The notes below the pieces were generated by a model. That model worked only from the letters and a program-made list of their open reading frames with translations. It was not told the origin of the DNA and searched no databases. A DNA stretch of 7,904 nt from DASZZX01 sp036260415 (GTDB lineage: Bacteria > Actinomycetota > Nitriliruptoria > Nitriliruptorales > JAHWKO01), in assembly GCA_036260415.1 (NCBI GenBank), contig DASZZX010000237.1, positions 1 through 7,904 on the forward strand, written 5' to 3'. This document shows, piece after piece, positions 1 to 6,129 of this stretch. A program made the translations under genes and the position numbers. Each line of letters opens with the position of its first letter. Position 1 is the stretch's first letter.

Positions 1-959
1 CCCCCACCGCCGCGTCGGCCCCGCTGGAGGTGGAGGCGGAGGCGGACGACCGGTCCGTGCGGGCCACCGTCCGCAACCGCGGGGACGAGCCGCTCGCCGA
101 CGTCTCCCTCCTCGCCGGCACACACCGGAGCTGGGTCGGCGCCCTCGCGCCCGGCGAGGAGCGGACGGTGCAGGTCCCGGCCGGTGCCGTGCTCCGGGTC
201 ATCGACCCGTGGAGCGACGACCTGGCGCCCCGCCCGGGGCCGCAGGGCCTGCCGGAGCCGCCGGGCTCGCTGGCGATGCTGCTCCGCTGGGAGGTGCTCG
301 ACCGCCACCCCGGCCTGGTGTGGGCGTTGGCCACCACCGACCGGCAGCTGGGCGACGGCGCGGTGGTCGCCGACGGCCGCGCCGCCAACGAGCTCGGCAC
401 GCTGCTGGTCGTAGGTGCCCGTCCACGTCCCGCCGGCGCGGTGCCACCGATCGCGGTGCAGCGCACGGTGACGGCGGTGTCGGGGCACGGCGGTGGTGAT
501 CCGCTCTGGCTGTCCACCACCGCGGTCGAAGGCGTGGAGTCGGTGGTGCTGCGGTTCCGGCTCCCGGCCGTGGGCGAGGTCACCGCCGTCACCGGCACCC
601 TGCAGCGTGGCTTCCAGGAGCCAGGGTTCGTCCCCCCGGATGGGATACCCCGCCCCGTGCCGGTTCCGGCGGTGACCTGCGACCCTAACGGCCTCTGCGT
701 CGAGGCAGTGGAGCCGGTCGCCCCGGTGCTGCCGCCCGAGCTGCGTGACCCGGCGGGACCGGTGGACTTGCGGCCGGTGGAGCTGTTCGACCTCGGCGGG
801 CAGCGGTGGGTGCCGCTCGCCGAGGCCTTCCAGGCCGGGCAGGCCGACCCGGCGCGTTTCCTCACCCCGCTCGGGGAGGTGCACGTGCGCGGCAGTGCCA
901 GCGGTGTCTTCGACCTCTCCGCCCGGGGTGTCGGCGCGGTGCTGGCAGGTGGCGGGTGA
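1..959 (+). CDS. Unrecognised protein, C-terminal part (probably extracytoplasmic)
   Basis: The gene enters from outside the window: reading from base 3 the frame is open to TGA at 957-959, giving 318 visible residues. The GTG at 30 has no special support as a start, so I treat the gene as 5'-truncated. I do not recognise a family. The visible start (about residues 8-60) alternates hydrophobic and charged residues around an RNRGDEPL motif and ends in a PGEERTVQVPAG-like stretch, which resembles a CARDB/Ig-like beta-sandwich. The rest is rich in Val, Pro and Gly and mostly beta-like. No membrane helix is visible, and the C-terminus is a short Ala/Gly tail. The only two cysteines (codons 678 and 696, spacing C-x5-C) could form a disulfide, which would fit an exported protein. 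The signal peptide or anchor would lie upstream. The 4-base overlap with the ABC ATPase gene suggests co-translation and a role with that transporter (inference). Confidence 0.75.
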   Translation, partial: PTAASAPLEVEAEADDRSVRATVRNRGDEPLADVSLLAGTHRSWVGALAPGEERTVQVPAGAVLRVIDPWSDDLAPRPGPQGLPEPPGSLAMLLRWEVLDRHPGLVWALATTDRQLGDGAVVADGRAANELGTLLVVGARPRPAGAVPPIAVQRTVTAVSGHGGGDPLWLSTTAVEGVESVVLRFRLPAVGEVTAVTGTLQRGFQEPGFVPPDGIPRPVPVPAVTCDPNGLCVEAVEPVAPVLPPELRDPAGPVDLRPVELFDLGGQRWVPLAEAFQAGQADPARFLTPLGEVHVRGSASGVFDLSARGVGAVLAGGG

Positions 960-1954
960 GCGCCGCGGACGTCGCAGCCGCCGCCACCTCCGGTGACGGG
1001 CAGCCGGCGGCGGCCCCCGCCGTGCGGGTGCGCGGCCTGCTGAAGCGCTACGGGCAGCTGGCGGCGGTGGATCGCCTCGACCTGGACGTGCCCGAGGGGT
1101 CGGTCTTCGGGCTGATCGGGCCCAACGGCGCGGGCAAGACCACCACCATGCTGGCGGTGGTCACCCTGCTGGTCCCCGACGAGGGAACCATCGAGGTGTT
1201 GGGTCACGACGCCCGCCGCGAGCCGCGCGACGTGCGTGCCGCGGTCGGATACATGCCGGACTTCTTCGGCGTCTACGAGGGGCTGACCTGCGCCGAGTAC
1301 CTGGACTTCTTCGCGGCCGCCTACCGCATCGGACCGGCCGAGCGGCGCCGTCAGGTGGCGGACCTCCTGGAGCTGGTGGACCTGTCGCACCGGGCGGACG
1401 TCGACGTGTCCGGCTTGTCGCGAGGGATGCAGCAGCGGCTGGGCCTGGCCCGCGCGCTGGTGCACGACCCGCGGCTCCTGGTGCTGGACGAGCCGGCCAG
1501 TGGGCTCGACCCACGCGCGCGTGTGGACCTGCGTGAGATCCTTAGGGAGCTGTCGCGCCAGGGCCGCACGATCCTGATCAGCTCGCACATCCTCTCCGAG
1601 CTGGAGGAGATCTGCGACCGGGTCGGGATCATCGAGGCAGGGCGGATGCTGGCCCAGGGAACGCCTCAGGAGATCCGTGCGCGGTCGCGCTCCCGCCTGG
1701 TGGTGGTGGCGCGGGTCCTGGGCGGTGGGGACGCGCTGCGACGCGCCGCGGACGTCGCCATGGCCCTCGGGGCCACGCGGGTCAGCACCGACGGCGGACG
1801 ACTGACGTGTGAGGTGCAGGGTGACACCGCCGAGGCGGCTGCGGACCTCCTGGCGGCGCTGGTGCACGCCGGCGTGCGGGTGGTGGAGTACCACGAGGAG
1901 CGCGGCGCCCTCGAGCGGCTCTTCCTGACCGTGACGGAGGGGATCGTGCGATGA
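956..1954 (+). CDS. ABC transporter ATP-binding protein, ABC-2 exporter type
   Basis: This is a 332-residue cytoplasmic ATPase that would power the adjacent membrane permease. Visible motifs: Walker A GPNGAGKTT (55-63, Lys61), signature LSRGM (154-158), Walker B LLVLDEP (174-180, Glu179 as catalytic base), D-loop SGLD (182-185) and H-loop His211 in ISSH. The Q-loop reads GYMPD (98-102), so Asp102 stands where most ABC ATPases have Gln. I recall this variant in a subset of ABC-2 ATPases. Residues after about 240 form the C-terminal extension usual in the family, ending in an EERGALERLFLTVTEG element. The GTG at 956 is chosen because it overlaps the previous stop as GTGA and precedes the first domain by about 20 residues. 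The open frame extends further upstream, but that part lies inside the preceding gene. AGGTGG at 947-952 is a weak ribosome site, so translation is probably coupled. Substrate unknown. Confidence 0.95.
   Translation: MSAADVAAAATSGDGQPAAAPAVRVRGLLKRYGQLAAVDRLDLDVPEGSVFGLIGPNGAGKTTTMLAVVTLLVPDEGTIEVLGHDARREPRDVRAAVGYMPDFFGVYEGLTCAEYLDFFAAAYRIGPAERRRQVADLLELVDLSHRADVDVSGLSRGMQQRLGLARALVHDPRLLVLDEPASGLDPRARVDLREILRELSRQGRTILISSHILSELEEICDRVGIIEAGRMLAQGTPQEIRARSRSRLVVVARVLGGGDALRRAADVAMALGATRVSTDGGRLTCEVQGDTAEAAADLLAALVHAGVRVVEYHEERGALERLFLTVTEGIVR
1936..1943 (+). promoter_or_regulatory. Ribosome binding site of the ABC permease gene
   Basis: GGAGGGGA ends 7 bases before the ATG at 1951. It is the strongest Shine-Dalgarno-like site in the left part of the window. 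It favours ATG 1951 over the next in-frame ATG at 1969, and it lies inside the end of the ATPase gene. Confidence 0.7.
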
Positions 1955-3099
1955 GCGCAGCCAGGGCCATGAACCCGGTGCTGCGGCGGGAGCTGACCGA
2001 GCGCTGGCGAGGCCGGCGCGCCTTCCTGCTCCTGACCGTCTACGTGGCCGTGCTCGCGCTGATCACCGAGGGCCTGTACTGGCTCGGACGCAGCATCCTG
2101 GAGTCGCAGTTCGGCCAGGGGTTCGCCGGCTTCGCCGGCGGTCCGGCGTTGGGGCGCTTCCTCTACGAGAACCTGCTCGGGTTCGTGCTGCTGTTGGTGC
2201 TGTTCATCGCACCGGGTTACGCCGCCGCGCAGATCTCCGGTGAGCGGGAACGTCGCAGCCTCCCGCTGTTGCAGGTCACGCTGCTGCGTCCGATCCAGAT
2301 CGTGCTCGGCAAGCTGGGGGCGTCGCTGGCGTGGCTGATGCTGCTGGTGGTGGCCGCCCTGCCGTTCGCGGCGGCGGCGTTCTTCCTGGGGGGCGTCGCG
2401 GTGGGCGACCTCGCCCGCGCGGTCCTGTACGTGCTCGTCGTGGCCGTGGCGATCGCCGCGATGAGCCTGGGGATCTCGGCCGCGACCCGGCGCACCGCCG
2501 CGTCGGTGGTGCTCACCTACGCGCTGGTGCTGACGCTGGTGTTCGGGTCCGGGTTCGTCGCCATCATCGAGTACGTGATCGACGCCAACGCCGGCCGTTT
2601 CGACGAGCGCCCCAAGGCCCTGTACCTCAACCCCTTCTACGGTTTGGCGGACGCGGCGCGCATCGGCCAGTTCGGCGTGTTCGAGGGCCAACTTCCGAGC
2701 GTGCTCACCATGTTCGCGTTCGCGCTGCCTGAGGCGGCGCGTCCCGTGCCGGCGGTCGTGGACGCCGAGCAGGTCGACGAGTTCGTCGTCGAGCCCGACC
2801 CCTTCGGTGCCGGACGTCGTGGCGGGAGCGTGTGGGTAGCGACCATGGGGATCTACGCGGGGCTAGGGGCGCTGGGACTGGTGGTCGCGCATGCCCGGGT
2901 GCGTCCCGGACGGACCGTCGCGCGTCTGGGGCGACCGGCGCGGGGCGGCCCACCGCGGCCTCCCCCCGGATGGGCGCCGGGCCAGCCCCCACCCGGTCCG
3001 GCTCCGGCCGCACCCGGTGCCCCGCCTGGGCCGCCTGCGCACGCACCGGGCGTCCCGCCGGGGATGCCCCCGCCTCCCGCAGGGAGCGCTCCCGGCTAG
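1951..3099 (+). CDS. ABC-2 type transporter permease with proline-rich C-terminal tail
   Basis: This 382-residue integral membrane protein would form the channel part of the exporter driven by the preceding ATPase. About six hydrophobic segments are visible, near residues 24-45, 72-95, 122-150, 154-176, 184-210 and 294-314. Between the second and third lies the ABC-2 hallmark ISGERERRSLPLLQVTLL followed by RPIQIVLGKLG (95-123). A long loop of about 80 residues separates segments five and six. After the last helix comes an Arg-rich stretch and then about 50 residues (333-382) with 24 prolines plus Gly and Ala. The N-terminus and the Arg-rich stretch are both positively charged, which places the tail in the cytoplasm by the positive-inside rule. 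The start overlaps the ATPase stop as ATGA and has a good ribosome site. An ABC-2 permease normally works as a dimer (family knowledge). Substrate unknown. Codons in the tail use A/T at the third position more often than the membrane part. Confidence 0.92.
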   Translation: MSAARAMNPVLRRELTERWRGRRAFLLLTVYVAVLALITEGLYWLGRSILESQFGQGFAGFAGGPALGRFLYENLLGFVLLLVLFIAPGYAAAQISGERERRSLPLLQVTLLRPIQIVLGKLGASLAWLMLLVVAALPFAAAAFFLGGVAVGDLARAVLYVLVVAVAIAAMSLGISAATRRTAASVVLTYALVLTLVFGSGFVAIIEYVIDANAGRFDERPKALYLNPFYGLADAARIGQFGVFEGQLPSVLTMFAFALPEAARPVPAVVDAEQVDEFVVEPDPFGAGRRGGSVWVATMGIYAGLGALGLVVAHARVRPGRTVARLGRPARGGPPRPPPGWAPGQPPPGPAPAAPGAPPGPPAHAPGVPPGMPPPPAGSAPG

Positions 3100-3143
3100 C
3101 GCGTCCGACCGGCGGGATGCGCACGAACATGCCCGGCCGCGAT

Positions 3144-3156
3144 CGCTCGAGGAGCG
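3144..3156. repeat. Short hairpin CGCTC-GAG-GAGCG
   Basis: This is a perfect 5-base inverted repeat with a 3-base loop, 45 bases after the permease stop. It has no following T-run, so a terminator role is only possible. In DNA this GC-rich such a repeat could occur by chance. Confidence 0.3.
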
Positions 3157-3171
3157 CGACGGCACCTGCAG

Positions 3172-3186
3172 GCAGCGGACGGCTGC
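3172..3186. repeat. Short hairpin GCAGC-GGACG-GCTGC
   Basis: This is a 5-base perfect inverted repeat with a 5-base loop in the gap between the permease and coiled-coil genes. No T-run follows. Together with its two neighbours it makes the gap unusually rich in small inverted repeats, but each alone could be chance. Confidence 0.25.
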
Positions 3187-3195
3187 ACGTCTGCG

Positions 3196-3230
3196 GCCCG
3201 GGACACGAGCTCACGGAGCGAGACCCGGGC
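3196..3230. repeat. Inverted repeat GCCCGGG ... CCCGGGC
   Basis: Two 7-base arms (3196-3202 and 3224-3230) pair perfectly around a 21-base centre that contains the palindrome GAGCTC. It lies about 80 bases upstream of the coiled-coil gene start. It could be an operator-like or structured leader element, or chance in GC-rich DNA. Confidence 0.3.
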
Positions 3231-3301
3231 AGGGCGGGCCGTGTTGGGGCACCATGGCGCAACCGGAGCGCACACCGGCGCGTCGAACCGGCGAGTGACC
3301 C

Positions 3302-3306
3302 AGGAG
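3302..3306 (+). promoter_or_regulatory. Ribosome binding site that fixes the coiled-coil gene start
   Basis: AGGAG ends 5 bases before the GTG at 3312. It decides the start among several in-frame candidates, because the upstream ATG at 3117 and the GTG at 3357 have no comparable site. Confidence 0.6.
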
Positions 3307-3311
3307 CGCAG

Positions 3312-4991
3312 GTGGACACCCAGCTGCTCGACCGTCCGGCCACGGCGGACGCGGGCGTGACCACCACGCCTCACCTCGACCGGCTGGTGCGGGTCGCACG
3401 GCGGCGCATGCGCGTCAACCGGATGGTGGCGCTGTCCGGCCCGCTCCTCGTGGGCACCGGCACCATCGGGGTCGCGTGGGTGCTGCTGTCGCGTGCGGTC
3501 ATCGTGCCGGTGGGTGACCGCGCGGTCGGGGTGGCGCTGGCGGCCGGCGCCTTGGTCATGCTGGTGGTGGCGGCGCTGGTGCGCATCCCGGCGAGGTGGG
3601 CAGCACTGGCGGCCGACCGGTGGCTGGACAGCCAGGACCGCTTCACGACCGCCGTGGAGCTGGCCGAGTCGGGACCCACCGCGACGCTCGGCCGTCGTCA
3701 CGTCGGGGAGGCGGAGGAGGCCGCGCGCGGCATCCACCGCTTGCCGGGCCGTCCCGCCCTCCCGACGGCGACGTGGGTGGCAGGGCTGGTGCTATGCCTC
3801 GGCGCGGTGGGGTTGGCGTCGCTCGACAATCCGCGCGACGCGGAACGAGCCCGGTTGGCGCGGGAGCGCAGCGCGGCGGAGCAGGAGGCCCGCGAGCTGC
3901 GAGAGCGGGCCGAGGAGCTGCGCGACCAGGCGACGCCGCGGTCGGAGCAGCTCGCGTCCCAGCTGGATCGGCTCGCGCAGCGGTTGGAAGTGCTCGGGCT
4001 CGAGCAGGCGCTGCAGCAACTCGCGGCGGTGCGCGCCGATCTGACCGAGCAGCTGGCCGACGACCTGGCGGCCCAACGCACCGCGCTCACCGGCCTGGCC
4101 CGCGAGCTGGCCCGCGAACCGCTGGGCGCCGGCGACAGCGTCCGCGCTCAGCTCCAGGATCTCGCCGACCGCATGGCGGCGGGCGGCCTCAGCGGCGAGG
4201 AGCTCGCGGCCGCCGCCGAGCGTCTCGGGCAGCTCGCCGACGCGATCGAAGCCGGGCAACCCCAGGTGGCGGACGCCCTGGACGAGGCCTCGCAGGCATC
4301 AGCGGCCGGTGATCAGCGAGGTGCGGCAGCAGCGCTGCGTGAGGCGTCCGGAGCGGTGGCCGACGCGGTGGCGGGTCTGCAGGGCCAGGAGTCGGTCGCC
4401 CAGGCCGAGGGGGCGGTCGCGTCCGCGTCGGAACGTCTGCGCCAGGCCCAACAGGGCCAGGGGCAAGGTCAGGGTCAGGGCCAGGGGCAAGGTCAGGGCC
4501 AGGGGCAGGGTCAGGGCCAGGGGCAGGGCCAAGGTCAGGGCCAGGGGCAGGGCCAGGGTCAGGGCCCGGGCCAGGGCCAAGGTCAGGGGCAGGGCCAGGG
4601 CGGTGGCGGGGGCGGCGCCCCGCAGGGCAACGTCAGGGTCGACGCCCCCGGAGGGCAGGGCGGACGGGGCGGGCGTGGCGCTGGGGCGGTCGGCACGGGG
4701 GCCAACCGCTCCGCCGACCTCGATCTCACGACCGTGTTCGACCCGCCGCAGCGCGTCGGCACCGACGGCGAGGACATCCACGTCGGCGGCCAGGACAGCG
4801 GCCAGGGTCGAGAGACCCGCAGCGGCACCACCACTGGGCAGGGTGAACGCAACGCCGCGCTGGTGCCCTACCGGGACGTGCTGGCGCGCTACCGCGACTC
4901 CGCGACGCGCACGATCGACCGGCCGGGCTTCCCGGCCCGCTTCCGCGGACTCGTGCGCGACTACTTCGACCGCATCGGCGGCTTCAAGTGA
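3312..4991 (+). CDS. Membrane-anchored coiled-coil protein with Gly-Gln repeat tract
   Basis: This is a 559-residue protein of a type I associate with MoxR/VWA loci; DUF4175-like membrane proteins are the closest family I can name, and the link is weak. Order: a short N-terminal tail; two hydrophobic helices near 38-62 and 70-92; a soluble stretch with WLDSQDRFTTAVELAE (104-119), matching the LDRRLGLKDRLxTALEL-type segment I recall in such proteins; a third helix near 152-172; then a long Ala/Glu/Gln/Arg/Leu-rich coiled-coil region (about 175-380). A low-complexity tract of 24 dipeptides (382-429: 23 GQ, one GP) follows, then a Gly-rich stretch. The C-terminal element (518-559) has PYRDVLARY and FRGLVRDYFDRI, like the short C-terminal motif seen in relatives. 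The coiled coil lies just after helix three, and its side of the membrane is not settled. The likely role is an adaptor or scaffold for the MoxR/VWA proteins (inference). GTG 3312 is chosen for its AGGAG site and the drop in third-position GC upstream. Confidence 0.85.
   Translation: MDTQLLDRPATADAGVTTTPHLDRLVRVARRRMRVNRMVALSGPLLVGTGTIGVAWVLLSRAVIVPVGDRAVGVALAAGALVMLVVAALVRIPARWAALAADRWLDSQDRFTTAVELAESGPTATLGRRHVGEAEEAARGIHRLPGRPALPTATWVAGLVLCLGAVGLASLDNPRDAERARLARERSAAEQEARELRERAEELRDQATPRSEQLASQLDRLAQRLEVLGLEQALQQLAAVRADLTEQLADDLAAQRTALTGLARELAREPLGAGDSVRAQLQDLADRMAAGGLSGEELAAAAERLGQLADAIEAGQPQVADALDEASQASAAGDQRGAAAALREASGAVADAVAGLQGQESVAQAEGAVASASERLRQAQQGQGQGQGQGQGQGQGQGQGQGQGQGQGQGQGQGQGQGPGQGQGQGQGQGGGGGGAPQGNVRVDAPGGQGGRGGRGAGAVGTGANRSADLDLTTVFDPPQRVGTDGEDIHVGGQDSGQGRETRSGTTTGQGERNAALVPYRDVLARYRDSATRTIDRPGFPARFRGLVRDYFDRIGGFK
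4455..4598 (+). repeat. In-frame Gly-Gln minisatellite, nested 18/24-base periodicity
   Basis: The stretch has 24 tandem hexamers of the form GGN-CAR, one of them GGC-CCG (Gly-Pro, unit 19). Using the GGT-CAG hexamer as the end marker, the array parses into blocks of 24, 18, 18, 24, 24 and 24 bases plus a 12-base remainder. CAA occurs four times (units 2, 6, 13, 21) and is followed by GGT every time. No GGA codon occurs. Each block is a multiple of 6 bases, so gain or loss of blocks keeps the reading frame. Most CAG-GGN joints create GGG runs 2-4 bases apart on the + strand. Confidence 0.95.
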
Positions 4992-5037
4992 GCGGAGCTC
5001 CGCAGTGACCGCCCCGCAGAGATCCCTTGACCGACCC

Positions 5038-5043
5038 GAGGAG
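5038..5043 (+). promoter_or_regulatory. Ribosome binding site favouring the MoxR start at 5050
   Basis: GAGGAG ends 6 bases before GTG 5050. The competing start, GTG 5005, has a shorter GGAG (4994-4997) 7 bases upstream. The 5005-5049 stretch contains AGA, CTT and CGA codons that are rare in this window, so 5050 is preferred. Confidence 0.55.
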
Positions 5044-5049
5044 CGGCTC

Positions 5050-6120
5050 GTGACCGACGCCCGTACCAGCGCGACAACCACCCGGCGTGGCGCCGTGCCC
5101 CGAACCGCGGCGGACCCGGGGCTCGCCGCGCTGACCCCCGAGCGGTTCGCCGACCTCGCCGCCGACCTCGAGCGCGAGATCCGTCGGGTGATCGTGGGCC
5201 AGCGCGACCTTGTCCGTGACGTGCTCGCATGCCTGTTCGCCGAGGGACACGTCCTGCTCGAGGGCGTGCCCGGCCTCGGCAAGACCGTCCTGCTGCGCAC
5301 GCTGGGACAGGCACTGTCGCTCGACTTCACGCGCGTGCAGTGCACCCCCGACCTGATGCCGGCCGACATCGTGGGGACCAACGTGATCGGCGACGCGGGC
5401 CCGGGTTCCACCAGCTTCCAGCCGGGACCCGTGTTCACCCAGCTGCTGCTGGCCGACGAGATCAACCGCGCCACTCCCAAGACCCAATCCGCCCTGCTCG
5501 AGGCGATGGCCGAGCGACGGGTCACGGTCGCCGGCGTCACCCGCGACCTGCCGCGCCCCTTCTTCGTGATGGCCACCCAGAACCCCATCGAGATGGAGGG
5601 GACATACCCGCTGCCCGAGGCGCAGCTGGACCGCTTCCTCGCCAAGGTGCTGGTCCCCCTGCCGTCAGCGGACGACCTGGTGACGATCCTCGAGCGCACC
5701 ACGGGCACCGCCGTCCCGCAGCTGCACGCGGTGGCGACCACCGACGACCTGCTGGCCGCCGGCCGTCTGGTGCGCGAGGTGCCCATGGCCGAGCACGTCA
5801 CCCGCCACGTGGTCGATCTGGTGGGCGCGACCCATCCCACCTCCGGCCAGGCCCCCGACGTGGTCCGCCGCTACGTCGCCCACGGCGGCTCACCGCGGGC
5901 AGCGCAGTCGCTGGTCCTGCTCGCCAAGGTGTACGCGCTGTTCGACGGCCGCATCCACGCGTCCGTCGACGACGTGCGCGGCGCCGCCCACGCGGCCCTG
6001 CGTCACCGGTTGGTGCTGGGCTACGAGGCGCTGCCCGCGGGCGTGACCCCCGACGACGCGGTCGCTGCCGTGCTGGCGGCGGTGCCCGTTCCCAAGCCGC
6101 CGGTGCGCGGCGCCATGTAG
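5050..6120 (+). CDS. MoxR-family AAA+ ATPase
   Basis: This is a 356-residue cytoplasmic AAA+ ATPase. MoxR proteins act as chaperone-like motors that work with VWA-domain partners to mature or remodel target complexes (family knowledge). Visible motifs: IVGQ (48-51), Walker A EGVPGLGKT (71-79, Lys78), the MoxR segment CTPDLMPADIVG (98-109), Walker B LLLADEINR (132-140, Asp136/Glu137), sensor 1 MATQNP (174-179, Asn178), PLPEAQLDRF (187-196, Arg195 as likely arginine finger) and sensor 2 GGSPRA (279-284, Arg283). All catalytic positions look intact. Length is slightly above the usual 320-340 because of an N-terminal extension of about 30 residues rich in Thr, Arg and Ala. The gene starts 58 bases after the coiled-coil gene, or 13 if GTG 5005 is used. 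It is followed 9 bases later by the DUF58 gene, the usual partner. The frame is open far upstream, but that part overlaps the previous gene and is not coding. Confidence 0.95.
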   Translation: MTDARTSATTTRRGAVPRTAADPGLAALTPERFADLAADLEREIRRVIVGQRDLVRDVLACLFAEGHVLLEGVPGLGKTVLLRTLGQALSLDFTRVQCTPDLMPADIVGTNVIGDAGPGSTSFQPGPVFTQLLLADEINRATPKTQSALLEAMAERRVTVAGVTRDLPRPFFVMATQNPIEMEGTYPLPEAQLDRFLAKVLVPLPSADDLVTILERTTGTAVPQLHAVATTDDLLAAGRLVREVPMAEHVTRHVVDLVGATHPTSGQAPDVVRRYVAHGGSPRAAQSLVLLAKVYALFDGRIHASVDDVRGAAHAALRHRLVLGYEALPAGVTPDDAVAAVLAAVPVPKPPVRGAM

Positions 6121-6129
6121 CCGCCCACC

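Larger units (their letters stand above)
3100..3311 (+). other. Intergenic gap with small inverted repeats; no gene supported
   Basis: This is the only sizeable gap in the window. The downstream reading frame stays open through it, with an ATG at 3117, but the implied 65-residue extension is Arg-rich and about a quarter of its codons end in A or T. The neighbouring genes almost always end in G or C, so I treat this stretch as non-coding. Three short inverted repeats are visible (3144-3156, 3172-3186, 3196-3230). I see no T-tract for a standard intrinsic terminator and no convincing -10/-35 pair. It is a plausible place for a transcript boundary or an internal promoter. Confidence 0.55.

Noticed and set aside
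1666..2691. Minus-strand open frame of 341 codons opposite the permease
   Set aside because: The composition (His, Gln, Arg, Glu and Asp rich) is what reverse reading of hydrophobic Leu/Val codons gives. No motif or ribosome site supports it.
3144..3230. Intrinsic terminator after the permease gene
   Set aside because: Hairpins are short and no T-run follows any of them. I recorded them only as inverted repeats.
3117..3311. N-terminal extension of the coiled-coil protein from ATG 3117
   Set aside because: The 65 residues are Arg-rich without pattern, third-position GC drops to about 75%, and the only good ribosome site precedes GTG 3312.
4455..4598. CRISPR-like array
   Set aside because: The repeats are contiguous hexamers inside a coding frame with no spacers, and no cas genes are present.
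4309..5049. Upstream extension of the MoxR frame over the coiled-coil gene
   Set aside because: The translation is Arg-, Ala- and Gly-rich low complexity produced by the GQ repeat in another frame. The MoxR family starts near 5050 and a ribosome site is present there.
4299..5840. Long minus-strand open frame (513 codons) with a hydrophobic Leu/Ala/Thr/Pro tract
   Set aside because: It lies antisense to the coiled-coil and MoxR genes, both clearly coding. The hydrophobic tract is just the reverse reading of the GQ minisatellite. High GC removes stop codons from shadow frames.
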